Source of the DNA: Apus apus
Lineage: Eukaryota; Chordata; Aves; Apodiformes; Apodidae
Assembly: GCF_020740795.1 (NCBI RefSeq)
Contig: NC_067285.1
Location: 108,525,652 to 108,589,651 of the forward strand
Length of the DNA stretch: 64,000 bases
Reading direction: 5' to 3'
Below are positions 51,951 through 64,000 of this stretch, one piece after another; position 1 is the stretch's first letter, and every line of letters begins with the position of its first letter. The position numbers and the translations under genes were made by a program. The notes below the pieces were generated by a model that worked only from the letters and a program-made list of their open reading frames with translations, searched no databases and was not told where the DNA came from.

Positions 51951-54900
51951 AAGAATTCTGGAAATTGTTTTTTGGACTTAACTGTGACTGCTCCTGGGGT
52001 GTTTCTGGGCACCCACACACAGCTTTTGTTTTCTATAGGCCTGCACAATGTTTCCACCAAAGATGGACAGCTCTGAACTTTAGACATACATTTCAAGAAG
52101 GAGGATTCTATATTTTCTCTTACAGTACCATGATATCTCAGTGCTTTTTCTTTCTTGAACAGGATGGCTCCTGGGGCTTGTTGAGAGACACAATTTTGTT
52201 TTCCAAACCCAGCTATTTTTCAAACCCAGCCTGATAATAAATGCAAATGTTATTTGGGCTTGTGGCCCATTCAAAATGAGATGATTAACCTCCATTCTGT
52301 CTTCAGTTACCAGGTGTTCCAATTACGTGGTTGTCCTGCAGTGGTCTCAGCAGAGTTATTAAAAAAAGACAATCTACTCTTTCCTTAGCAGTGATCTACA
52401 GGTCAATGCAGTGGCATGGGATCAGAGGGATGTGAGGACTGATGAAGTTTTCCATCCAGTTGATTAGTTATATCTCCTTTACATCTCCAGCTGCTGTATA
52501 CAGAGGTGGCTTCCTTGGCTTCAAACTAACAAAGGTTTTGGCAGAGCAGCTTCCAGTTTTCAGAATTACAAGCCACTCCAGTATTTCTCCCAAGTACCAA
52601 ACTCACACAAGCTGAAATAATTAAGCCTCCACATTCTACCAGCCCTTCCTGAGAAGCACTGGGAGGAAGAGACTCACAGGAAGGTACTAACTCCTCTGTC
52701 TCCTTCACAGAATCTGCATCCATCTCCATTTTCTATTGTCCACGATGACTTCTCCAGCCTCACACAGCTGGCACAGGCATTTTCAACACATGTGACTAGT
52801 AAATGAAGGAATTCCCAGAATTTTCTTTCTTGAGGAAGGTGTTGCTCTAGAATTAGCTCTGTACTCTAGTTGTGCCTAATCCAGTTTCAGGTGGGCTCTT
52901 GAATGTCCTTTGTCTGGCCATTGCAGGACCCAGACTCTGTGTAGTATCTTTTTAGAGGCTTGGGATTTTGGGGTAGTTGAGTGGCTGTATATATATGATT
53001 TTTAATTTGTCACATAAATGACACCTGAACTCCCAAGTTTTTTTAACAAATTAATCCTTTACTTAGGAAAGAGTCTTTCCTTTTCTAAGGATAAAGAGGC
53101 TATTTTTCCCAGTCATAATCTCATTTTATTTCTGTTTTGGAACAGTTTTCTGTTTTAGAACTAGTGTGTCTGACATACATGCTATTGGCAATTCATTTTT
53201 TATCCTATGAAAACTGTTCCTCCAGTTGATTATTACTGTTTCCCTCCCAGTTTCTCACAGGCACCCCTTTGTATGTAACAGGATTTGGCAAAACTTTGAC
53301 TTGTTTTTTGTTTTCTGAAGTTCATTCTGTTACTTAGTCTTATTCAAAGACACTCCAACATTCTACTGCCGTTTCAGCCATATGAGGTGATGTTGATTAG
53401 CAGTGATGGGTGTAATGTTCATGCTAGTAAATTATTCAAGTCTTCCATTTCTGCATAGTTGGTGAGTGACTTGACTTTCGATCTAGTGGCCTTGCAAAAG
53501 GTCTTCTCAAAAGTTCTTCCTTTGTGTGGGAAAAGAGATCATTTCTTCCCATGAGCTCTTCAGCAGATGCCATTTCATGGAAGTTTTGTGTTGTCATTTC
53601 AGGCAGGAAAAGTGTCTTGTCTCACCTTATTTTCATGTTTTCATATCCATGTTTTGATACTGGTGTTGTTCTCAAGATGTGAAGGAACTCGTGCTTTCTG
53701 CTTACATAAAACCAACACAGGATCCCTGATGTGTCTGGTGTGCTGATTTTCTGGTATCTGTGTGTCTGCATGCATTGTGAACAGTTAGTTACAGCTCTTC
53801 AGGAGCACAAAATGTGATAAAACCACCTTGTGAGGCAGAGGTTCAAGAACCCATTTATGAAGAAACTTCTAAAAAAGATTTTGAAAAATCACCTTTCATA
53901 TATTTAGTATTTCCTAGAAGAGCTGGATGGTTATTCTTTTAATTGAATATTTTATTCATTAAAAAAATGCCCCCTAGCTGGCACAAAACAAATTGGATAT
54001 TTCAGCTAAATGCACCAATGAATTGCAATTGATTAATATTTAGGTGACTGTTTTAGACATGCAAGCAGTGTGTCAGAGCAATTAGTTTCATCCTAAAGGT
54101 GAAGTTTGCATTTGCTTAGGTGAATGTCAGTCTAAAACTTCCCCCTATTGTTCCTCTCTGACTGGGAAACTTAAGCAAATAGCTCAGATGTAGATACTCA
54201 CACTGTAAATGTCCTTGGTTACAGGGAATAAGTCCCAGCTGAGCCAGTCAATGGGAAAATAGGGCCCTTTTGTTCAAGAGACTCTAAGAGCACATAACCA
54301 GATCCCAGGAGCTTACACGTTTTGTTAAAAAAAGCCACAGGATGAAACAGGTTGGGACAGATGAGGTTAAAAAAGTTATTCAAGGTCATTTAGCAGCTTA
54401 ATGGCAGGTCTGAAAGCAGAGCAAAGTCAGTGCCTCATTCTCCAATCCAAATCACATCCCCTAATTATTTATGAAGTTTCTTGGCGTTGGGCAGGACTGA
54501 AAGAGGGGAAAGAGAGGAGACAGGGTGCATGACAGTGTCAGAGAGGTGAATGACTTAGTGGTAATCTTTTGGCCCATTACTGGTTTCTCTTTTTGGACAT
54601 TTTGAAAGGAATAACTTGTTAAAAGGGACTTGAACAAGGCTGAGATGTGAACAGTCACTGGCAGGATGTGTAGATGCAGAAGCAATAGAGAAGAAAGACA
54701 TGAGAAGGTCAAGGGAGATACAAACAGGACCATGAAGAAAGGAGTAAAAAGAGAGGACAGTGGTAAAATTGTGAGGGAATGGTACCAGCAGGAATGTCCA
54801 AATGCACACAGCAGAGACAGGGAGAGGAAAAAAATAAGAAAGAATGAATTGGGTAGTTTCCATGTTACCAAGAGTTAAGATCCCAGAGATCAGAGAAAAC

Positions 54901-56699
54901 TACAACTCTAAATGCTCCTTTGGATTGTCCTTCAAAGGTACAACTCCTGTATTTCCTGCAGGTTCAGAACTGACCTTGCCACCTCTGCAAGGACATGAAG
55001 CCAGTCCTATTATTTGAAAACCCTTCCACTTCAGACTAGCTGGCATCTCTGTGTGGTCTGACCACGGCAGGTCTTCCCAAATGTTTAGATGAGTACTTCA
55101 TATATTTTATATATAATGGAGCATGGCAAGGGTGCAGGGTGGTTGGAGAAAATGCATCTGCAAAGGAGGTCTCTGCACATTCCAGCTATGAGGAACATTG
55201 TCAGGGAAGTAGAGTACAGAGTGGAAGCACTGAAATGTAGGAAAGCAGAATAATTTCCAGCAGAATTTACTGTAGAAATCTGAATTTACACTCAGAATCC
55301 ACAATCACACACATGCCGAAATGCTTAATTCCTCTTCCTTCTCCAGGAGGCTGACACTAAACTTTCTTGTGTGATTTCAGAGCACTTTCACATCCAGGAA
55401 CACAGGACTGGCCCAGGTTTAGTTCTAGTGAAGTTCTTTCTTCTGTGGAGGAGTAGCTTAAATAAGAGGGCAGAAGAAAATCTGGTTAAAAATATATTCA
55501 AAGGTGTTAAACAGCAAGAGAAAGAAAAGCCCTGTACATTAATGAAATGTTGGGGTTTTTTTCAGATGTTTCCCTAGGTATCAAAATGTTTTTCTAACCT
55601 CCTTCTGGATGCACTTTAGCAGTGGAAACTTACTTGTTTGTACCTCACATTCTCTGTTGTTAGTTGTACTCACAATTACAGGGAGAAAAACATGTCTTCA
55701 TATGTATTCCCCAAGAATACATGATCTAGTTTTAAGAATATATAGATTATTTCTTTACCTGCAAGGAGAGGCAGGATATGCGTGGAACAGACTGTGTTTT
55801 CTGTTCTAGGCTTGGTCAGGTAGGAGAGCAGAAGGGAAGAGGAACGGGTCTAACAGTACAAGACAGTACCTTCAGCCCTATTCAAGGTACCAGGTGGCTG
55901 GAAATTCTGGAGAAGCACATAAAAAGCCTAAAAATCTATGCAGAGAACACTTCTGTGTGGAAAAAGCAGAAATATGTGGGGAAATGCAGATGCTCAGTGG
56001 CCCCTTGGCTTCCTGCAGTACAGGGAATTATTCCTCACTAATGTTCAAACCAACATCTGTTTAATAACTGTCCATGATGTAATTTCTGAGCCTAGCATCA
56101 AAAATGGGCTTGTTGTTATACACACACTTTGGGGTGCTTAGTTTTTCTTCTTGAGGAGGTACAATTTGAACAAGAAAGAGAGGAGGTAGGACTCAGATTA
56201 AACTTGGTGGGGGTTAGATAGCAGGAGGTGAAAAAACCCTGCAAGAACATGATATTAAGAGTCAGGGATGGCTGCCCATGAGGGCTGTGCTGGCTGAGGA
56301 TGCTTCCAGTGCTGGTACCTTGCTTGGGATTCAGTTTTCATTCTAGCTTATTCTGTGTGAGCTGAAAGGGTAGATGAGAAGCGAGAAAACAGTGCAGAAC
56401 AAAATCTTGGCTAAGAGATGAACCACTCCAAATTTTGAATAAATTCTGAGCCATCACTGTTGTCTTAACCCAAGGCTTCCGAGAAAATAAAAGGAGGTCT
56501 TGGGAGACAATGTTGGAAGAGATTTCAGAGAACTGTTTTATTCTACAGACCATTCCTCTCAGGCAGGATTAGTTGTTCTCATGGACACTTAAATCATTCC
56601 TGCCTCAGCTGTTTATGAGACCCCCCCAGTGGTGGAGGTTTCACAGATTCTTGGACAAGATTTTCTAGCACAAAATTAATCACATCAGAAGAAAGTGTC
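51951..56699. other. non-coding stretch, no gene seen
   Basis: No exon with support. A frame of 136 codons on the - strand (54461-54871) is Leu/Phe/Ser-rich because the + strand is purine-rich there, and shows no family resemblance. Confidence 0.45.
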
Positions 56700-56960
56700 C
56701 CTTGATAGTCAACCTGAAGTTCTATTAGTGCTGTTGAAACCAATTATTCTTTGTCCTATCAGTCAACACGAAGAACTGCTTGTGTTTCTTCTCTGCAGCT
56801 ATTTTGTAAGTCTATACTGCTTCATTCCAGTTTTCTTGTGTGAAGACTAAACAAACCAAACTTCTGCACTCTTTCCTCAACAGTCTTTTTTCCTACAGCT
56901 CTGGCTGTGCTTTTTGCTCTTCTCTGGATATCCACAGTTAGTCCAGTTGGTAAAGTTAAT
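56700..56960 (-). mobile_element. possible old CR1 internal fragment, antisense
   Basis: 'gaagactaaacaaaccaaac' with 'ctctttcctcaacagtcttt' and 'ctcttctctggatatccac' resembles the reverse complement of the CR1 block that reads AGGCTGAGAGAG..GGGTTGTTCAGCC. Heavily diverged, with uncertain edges. Confidence 0.5.
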
Positions 56961-59134
56961 TTAGGGAAAAGGAGAAAGCAGAGGATATCTTGATATACAC
57001 TTAGGACCAAAATGGATAGTAAGTCAATACCAAAAAGCCCTCCCTGCCCACCTCTTCTCCTGCCTAGACATGCTGTGAACATCCGTGCAGCTCCTTCTCC
57101 TTTTACTCCAGCAGCTGTGAGGTTTGTCAGCCCTTTTGTGGCAATTACTTTAATTCCCTGAAATCAAAGCACCTGCCAGAGAAGTGGTTTGCTTTACAAA
57201 ATCAAGGCCTATTGAAACATTTTAAGGAAAACAGTTTTTTCGTTCTGTGAAGATACAGATCTCTTGAGTCAAGGAGAGAAGATAAAGGGGGAAATTTTGA
57301 CATTTGACTTCACTCTGGAATGCAGGTAAAGGATTGAAATACAAACTCCCAGATTAACAGATTTGATTAAGATATCATTTTAAACTACTGTCCTTCTTTT
57401 CCTTATTTATTTGTAACTGTGAAAGAAAGAGAAGTAGCTTTATCTTTTCCACAGCACACACACAAAAAAATGCAAGCTGGCAGCTTTTGCTATGAAAGTC
57501 TGAGTGACTTTGATGGCTACCGTGAAATTGTGTTGGTCTGTTTGATCTTTTGTTGACTAACTGCAGGTTTGGTGATGTTACAATACATGTTTACATAATG
57601 TAGGCTAGCTGCAAAGCCTCACCTTGAGTGAAAAGCCACAGCTGGATTTAAAAGCAAGTTAGGTCAGGATAAAAAGAAAATGAAGTTACACAACAAGTGA
57701 TGAAGTTTCACAAGTAAGGCAGGGGCTATATGGCCAGCATGCAAAAAGGCAAAAGGACTGTACGGCACCAGAAAAGAGGGCAAATAAACTGGAATTTGTT
57801 GGGTTCCCTTGTAGTTCAAAACCAACTGACTGTGCAGTATGGAGCCAAAAAAACATTCCCTTTGAGGGTTATTTGTTAAAGAGAAAAACTATTTCATATA
57901 TCATGTCCTAAGCTAATCCTTCTCAGGAAAATTTGTTTTTATAGTTCCTTCCTCACAGCATTGTTCCAGACCCAGCCTGTTCCCACCAGCTAGCTTTTCT
58001 AATGCTAATGCTGGCATTGAAACAATTAGTGCCCTGGAAAGTAATGAGCTAATCATCAGTATCTGCCACCTGGATGCAGGCAACTAAAGAGTATGGCCAG
58101 CCTGTGCCACCACTACAAACAGCAATGCAGTGACATAGATGGTGGACTAGACTCACAAAACAGTCATGTGGCATCATAACAGATGACCATTAGGTGCTTT
58201 TGGTGCTTCAGGGGGGTCAACTCCTGGCCTAACTGATGCACATGGGTCTGTGGACCCCTAAGAACCAGATTCACTGAAGCCAGAAAGAAAATTGAAGGAA
58301 AACCCCTAACAGAAGAAAATGGTGAAGACAGAGGCAGATCTTAAGACTTGCTTGCAGTGGTCTCTGTAACTCTGTCCTGGAAAGGAACAAAACTCTTAAT
58401 TGAGCACCTACAAGCCACTTTCTAAATAGCTAGCAACTTGGCAGGAAAGAGTTGGGTGTGTATCTGCAATGGATTGCTGCTGAGGACCTTACATCTACAC
58501 ATGATGGGGTTCAGAGGGGTTATTTCCATTAATATGTAGTCTGGTCTTCTGCACAGAAAGGCCCCAGCAGGCATGTGGGTTGAAGCAATGTCCACAGGAT
58601 GTAGTTTGGGATGCTCATGTCCCTGTAGAACATCTAGGGTGTGCTACAGAGGAGGTTTTTTGTTTGTCTCCCACAAAACTAAGGCCACTACATAAACTGA
58701 GCAAACTCTGTGAACTCTGCGGTGATGGGAGGGATGGGGGGACTGCTTCAGAACTGCATAACTGCTCCAAACCAAAATACTAATCAAGCACAGCCAAGGC
58801 TTACAGAAAGAGAGAGGGACCAGTCCACTTCTCTTTAAAGCACAAAATGTCTCTTGAAACCACAGTGGTGAGGGCTCTTGCCAAGGACTATGAGTTCAAG
58901 TTGCCCTCCTGCCTGGGGTGAACCATCTTGACATCACACTGCCTGACAGTAAGTGTTGGTATGTCCATGCTTTGGTCCATGGCTGGAAGCTGTAGAAGTC
59001 AGTTCAAATCGGCTGTAATATATTTGCTGTTACTTCTTGGACAGCTGGTGTCAGGGAAGAGTACTCAATGGGCCACTGGGTTTGCTTGATGGCTTTCAAA
59101 CAGTTATATCCTTTTGAAGATGCAGCCTTTTCCA
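56961..59134. other. non-coding stretch, no gene seen
   Basis: No supported exon, RNA gene or recognisable repeat. Confidence 0.4.
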
Positions 59135-59240
59135 CTGAATCATAGAATGGATTGGGTTGCAAGGGACCTTAAGGTGCATCTAGTTTCAACCCCTTTACCA
59201 TGGGCAGGGACACCCTTCCACTAGACCAGGTTGTTCATTG
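59135..59240 (-). mobile_element. CR1 3' fragment, antisense
   Basis: 'gaatcatagaatggattggg', 'ttgcaagggaccttaaggtg' and 'ccactagaccaggttgttca' are the reverse complement of the CR1 3' end, the same subfamily as the copy at 8575-8712. Confidence 0.85.
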
Positions 59241-62200
59241 AGTGCAGAGGGCCTTTGGATTTTGCCTGACTTACTGAAATAACCAAGAGAAACATACTCT
59301 GAATTTTACAGTCTTGATTTTAAACCACAACTGATTATATAGAATTTTATCATAATTGGTAAAATCTTGTTTTTCAGTGTCTTTGTGCTATATCAAGTAT
59401 TTTGTGGATATAAACTGTCTGTTGGTCTATTCATGAAAACAACAATTACATTTTATTATGTTCTTTGGAGGAAAAGTGAGATTTAAGAGCCCCTGTATAG
59501 TTTGTCCATGATTCATCCTGAAAACTTGCTATGCAAGTGGTAACAGACTGTGCTGGTAAACAGAGAGAGACAAGGAAAAAAATTTCAATTGTGAGGAAGG
59601 TTGTTTTCAAGTTTGCAGTATGAAGCTGAATGCAGTGCTCTTAGCTCAATGGAGATGGCTCCTCTCCAGCTGAGACACTGATTATACTTCACTGTCCTGG
59701 ATTGTGCTTTTTTTTTGAAAACCATGTAAGGGCTTGTCAGAATGAGTACTGCATAGGTCACTTCAAAAATCTCAGCTTGATCTATGGGCTAATACATGTT
59801 ACCCCTTTTGGGGATGTTCTGCCTGAATGTATTTTATTATTTTTGTTCAACCTCCAAGGAAGCAGCTCAACAGCAAAAAGCTCCCTACAAAGTTTGGTAC
59901 AGAAGTGCCTGTAATTCAGCTTTGGAGGCAGGTATTGTAGAGAAATGGGCTATCAATGAGGATGTGCACACAGTTCTGTATTTCTAAAATTCCCAAGACA
60001 GCAAAGAGCATATATGGAGGGACTGGTGAGAAGGTAGAATCTAAGAAGACTTTTTAATGGGCCCTGTTGTTTTTTTTCCCTGGTGGGTTGAGTTTAAATG
60101 TTGCTCAATTTTTTTACAACATAGTTGTTGTCTTGTTGAGTAAACACTTGGAAGAGTACTTAAATCACTTTAATCACTTAAATACATGGGAAAGCACTGG
60201 GAGAGGTCTCAGCAGTCCCAGTAGACAGGCTGAAGAGCAAGCATGAAAGAAACACCAGCAAAAACCCTGAGAAGTATTTAGTTAATCTAATTATGTGATA
60301 TAGACATTTTACAATTGGAGAGTGAGCAGTAATGCCCAGAAATCATTAAATAATGAGGGGAAAAGTAAAAGAGCTTTATTAAACATGGAAAATTCAATAA
60401 CTTTACCAGATTTTATTTAGTATAAACTCCTCAACAGGGTTTTAACTGTCTGCAAGACAATTCAGAGGGCCTTGGCTCTGCTTTCCCGTTGCTATGCCTG
60501 GCTGAAAGTGGAAAACACACCTTCCTGTGAGCAAGGATTTCTCTGAAAAAACACATTAGTGTGAATCTGCTCCCATTTATAACTAGCATTCACGGTGAAA
60601 ATACAATTTTGTTTCATGAAACAAAATCTTGTTGCCTCAAGGATAAAGACAGTTTTCAGATTACATTTCATAACTCAGTCTGCAGTGGGACTGGCTTTGA
60701 CCACAAGGACCCTCTTGGGGACCATTTTTGTCTCTACAGCTCCGTGGGCTCTCTCCTCTGGGCAGCAACTGTTTATTAAGGCTTCCAAAATAAGTGAGGA
60801 AGGAAGAGCTGGGACCAGTGCCCCTGAGCTGAAAATGCCCAACTGATGGATTGTGAACAGGGGAACTAATTTTTGCCTGCTGCTCTCACTGGATTTCCAG
60901 CTGGCTGCCTCATCCAAAATGTAATACAGTCTTAGCAATTGCAAAAAATGCATCAGAAAACATCATTTAAATTAAGCTCAGCTAGGGCTTTGAAAATAAA
61001 ACATACCTTACACTAGCTCAGCTGCAGTCTCCTATTCCCTCACAGAGCACAGAGTATGTGAGGGCTCTGATACCTGTTTTTCTTATAGTAGATTTACCCT
61101 AAAACACTCCCACTAATACCAGTAGATTTACTGTGATGAGCATCAGCCTTAATGGCCTGAACCAAAGCCTGTTGGACTCCGTGAGGAAGCTCTTCTGACT
61201 TCAATGAGCTCTGGTATAAGGCCTAAGAGAGACATCACGAGAGCTCCTCAGCCTTTTAGGTGTTATTTACAGTGGTCTGTTGTTACGGGAGCACTGAATC
61301 ACTGAGTTATTTGTCTGCTGAGGAATTTAAATGGCAATCTGCTCTGCTGCAGCTACAATATTTTTTCTGTTGAAATGATTCATGACAGGTCAAGGGAGCA
61401 CATGCAATGGAAATATGCTTTATTGTGTTCTATCACTTGTCAAGTCTTATAAACACTACATTTTTATTTTGTGGTGTTTTCTTTTGATGGATATCTATAT
61501 GCAGAACTGGTGAGAGTGTATCTTTATATACAGAAATGTCACCAGATGCCCTTCTCATCTTAAAAATGAGTATGTTTTTCCATTTAAAGGCTGATGTTGC
61601 TTACCTCTCTCACCTCCAGTAGCTCTGAGAGTTTTGCTTAAGAAATGCAGCACGAGACTTTTCCGGGTCTCAGTGGCCAAAATGCTATGGAATGGGAAAG
61701 GGACAATAAGCCTTGTGGAATGGTTTGTGTAACTACAAAAAGGGCCAGGCTTAGGCTGCTAGAGCAGAAATCTTCCCTCCAAGGGATGTTTCACACCACT
61801 CCTGCTGTGCTGGCACTTCTTGAGCCATTTTCAGAAATCCTCACTGCGATCCAAGCCATTTTTAATTCCCAGTTCCTAGCTCCAGGACGTGGTTTCCTTA
61901 CCCCGTACTTGCATTTCCACCTGGACAAAGTTTACTGCAAGCTGCTCTTCAAACAGGGTTTGCTGAGTCCTTTCATAATCTGCTTAACGGGGACAAGAAG
62001 TAAAGTGCAGTACTGTTTCCTGGACTGAAAGCTAGTGTGAAGAACATAATTGTTTAGCAACCCAAGGAGTAAAGGGAGTAAGATAATGCATTCTGTCTGC
62101 AGGAGATGGGCTGGCAGGTGGGATCTCTACACACTCTGCAGGACACCCCTGTGAACATCACCAGCTTCACATTTTTCTCGTTAAGTAGCAACCTAGAGCA

Positions 62201-62325
62201 AAGTGCACTGCAGTATTGTGATTTAGAGGAGTCTCAGAGTGATGCACAACCCTGCAACTGTATTGGAAAGACTTTCAGTCATCCCAGGGATTGGGAGCAG
62301 TGGCCTTTACCTTTTACTTGTGTTT
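59241..62325. other. non-coding stretch, no gene seen
   Basis: Short open frames only. The longest (61645-62028, 127 codons) has no recognisable domain and no supported splice context. Confidence 0.4.
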
Positions 62326-62460
62326 TATAGAATCCTAGACTAGTTTGAGTTGGAAGGGACCTTAAATCCAATCCCCCTGCCATGGGCGGGTTTACTTTCC
62401 ACTAGACCAGTTTGCTCAAAGCTCCATCCAATCTCATTTCAATCTGAGTTTATCCTTACT
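62326..62460 (-). mobile_element. CR1 3' fragment, antisense
   Basis: 'ttatagaatcctagactagt', 'gagttggaagggaccttaaa', 'ccccctgccatgggcgggtt' and 'ccactagaccagtttgctca' are the reverse complement of the CR1 3' end, related to the 59135 and 8575 copies. Confidence 0.85.
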
Positions 62461-64000
62461 TTTAAGTACATCTTCAGAGATGGGCCCAGAGCAGCCCAGC
62501 CAGCTGCCACCTTGCTCCTGAACAACTGTGGTAACTCTGACACGTAGTTCCAGACCAGAGGATCCATGGGTTGAGTTTGATCTGACTCCTTCCTCATCAA
62601 CAGACACATGGGTTTCCAGGCTCCAGGAGCAGTCTGTGATTTTCATGTTTGTCTCTGCTGAGTTTCCCATATGCATGCAGCAAGGTTTATGTGTGACCAG
62701 ACACAAATTCTGCTGTAAATTGTCATCTGACTAGAGCACAAATTGCCACAGGATTGTAAATGTAATACATGCCTTCAGCAAGGACTCTGGGTTGCACCTA
62801 ATGCAAGACCTTGATCTGGAGTCACCCCACAGAGCCAGAGCCTTTTAGGAACTAAAGGAACTGGGAAAAACCAAACAGATTTTCTTAAAAAAGAATCTTA
62901 TTGTCAAACTTCAGGCCACATATAAAAGTTCAGACATAATTTATTTCCTTACTGGTTTGCTTTCACCTGCTTCAAGTTGTCTGCTCTTCCCCAGCATTGT
63001 GAAAAACACGTGTCAGATATATCTAAAGTGAAAAAAAAAAAGACATGCCAGGCTCATGTCCTTGTTAGCAGCCTGGTCGCTGTCAAAGTCAGCTGGAGGG
63101 TTGTCAGCTCCCTCTCGTGGGTAGAGGAACACTGAACGGCTCAGGCTGGTGTTCCTGAGGCAGCTGCATGTCCCGTGTCAGGCTGACTTATTGTGAGATG
63201 GTTCATCTTCATGCGTGACAGTGTCCATGAGAAGAGACGTGAACATACACATCTACACAAATATGGCCACTGTGGGCAAAGCAATCAAAGCTCAGCCCTC
63301 AGTTTGAAAATCCAGCCTTCTAGTTTTGGGCAGATCATCTATTTTAGTTTCCTTGCTTTTAAAACTTGTCTCAAGGATGGCAGTGGAGTCACCCAGCCCT
63401 GACGGCTGCAGCCCTGATGCAGCGTTGCTGGGTGCTGTGGTGACGGCACATCCCAGCCCTTGTGAAGCTCTGCCCCAATTTTCTCTGGCAGGAGAAGAGG
63501 ACATGTCCTGTGTCAGGTGTGAGGGTAGGATGTAACAAGATGCAAAGACCCTCTTGGGCTCATAACAACATGAGGGGAAATGAGGAGACACAGCAACGTG
63601 CCTATGATGCAAAAGATTTTCCAGGAGAAGGTCCAGGTATAGAAGAAGAAAAAAAAATTCTTGGGAGTCACTGTCAATAGCGACGGGATTGCAGGGTCTG
63701 TAGCCCTTCATGCTTATGATGAGGATTTATGCCCATAAGCCTGTGCCTGTATATGGTGCCAGCTCTTAAGCTAGGAACGTGGTGCAAATGCTAATGCCAT
63801 CTTCCTACTGAAGCAAAACTGGGACATAATGTTTCCCTGACAGGTGATCAAAACATCTCAGCAACTATCAAACTCCGTTTCCTACTGTCAGAAGTAATGG
63901 CGTTATCTAGACTAGGAGCTATTAACACTGTGTTATTGCACTGCCATTCACAGAGCCCAAAGGAGGATGTTTTTTTTCCCTTAAATTGCAATCCGTCAGG
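62461..64000. other. right edge, no gene seen
   Basis: No supported exon. A frame of 139 codons on the - strand (63292-63711) lacks family motifs and splice support. Confidence 0.4.

Noticed and set aside
54461-54871. 136-codon - strand Leu/Phe/Ser-rich frame resembling membrane segments
   Set aside because: The composition follows from the purine-rich + strand. Another frame in the same place is similar, which points to base composition, not coding.

Overview
This window looks like avian nuclear DNA. It is AT-rich, has spliced vertebrate genes with GT-AG introns, and contains many fragments of CR1 LINEs, the dominant avian retrotransposon. Several fragments keep the diagnostic (ATTCTATG)n tail, and one interrupts a solo LTR that resembles LTRs I recall from songbird genomes. 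The species cannot be fixed from sequence alone.

Two protein-coding genes can be rebuilt exon by exon, both on the + strand. Bases 3211-8342 hold a complete five-exon p24/emp24 cargo receptor of 217 residues, best called TMED11. Bases 11923-30207 hold a complete twelve-exon RING-finger gene of 305 residues, RNF212, the Zip3-family factor that helps choose meiotic crossover sites. It starts inside a CpG-rich promoter at about 11480-12070. The same pair lies in the same relative order in human 4p16.3, where TMED11 survives only as the pseudogene TMED11P. The two genes are unrelated in function; TMED11 acts in ER-Golgi transport, RNF212 on meiotic chromosomes.

The left flank (1-3210) shows no exon I could support. 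Between the genes lie a CR1 fragment and the LTR with a nested CR1. The RNF212 introns contain three or more CR1 pieces, a GATA/GACA microsatellite and an odd set of interleaved inverted repeats.

From about 30.5 kb to the right edge I find no convincing coding exon. That part is intergenic DNA, or possibly a long intron or 3' flank of a neighbour, with scattered CR1 fragments (mostly antisense), a perfect 55-copy CCTT array at 49744-49963, a minisatellite fused to a CR1 end near 50.77 kb, and a weak CpG cluster near 40.4-40.8 kb. FGFRL1, the expected next gene by human synteny, was looked for and not found.
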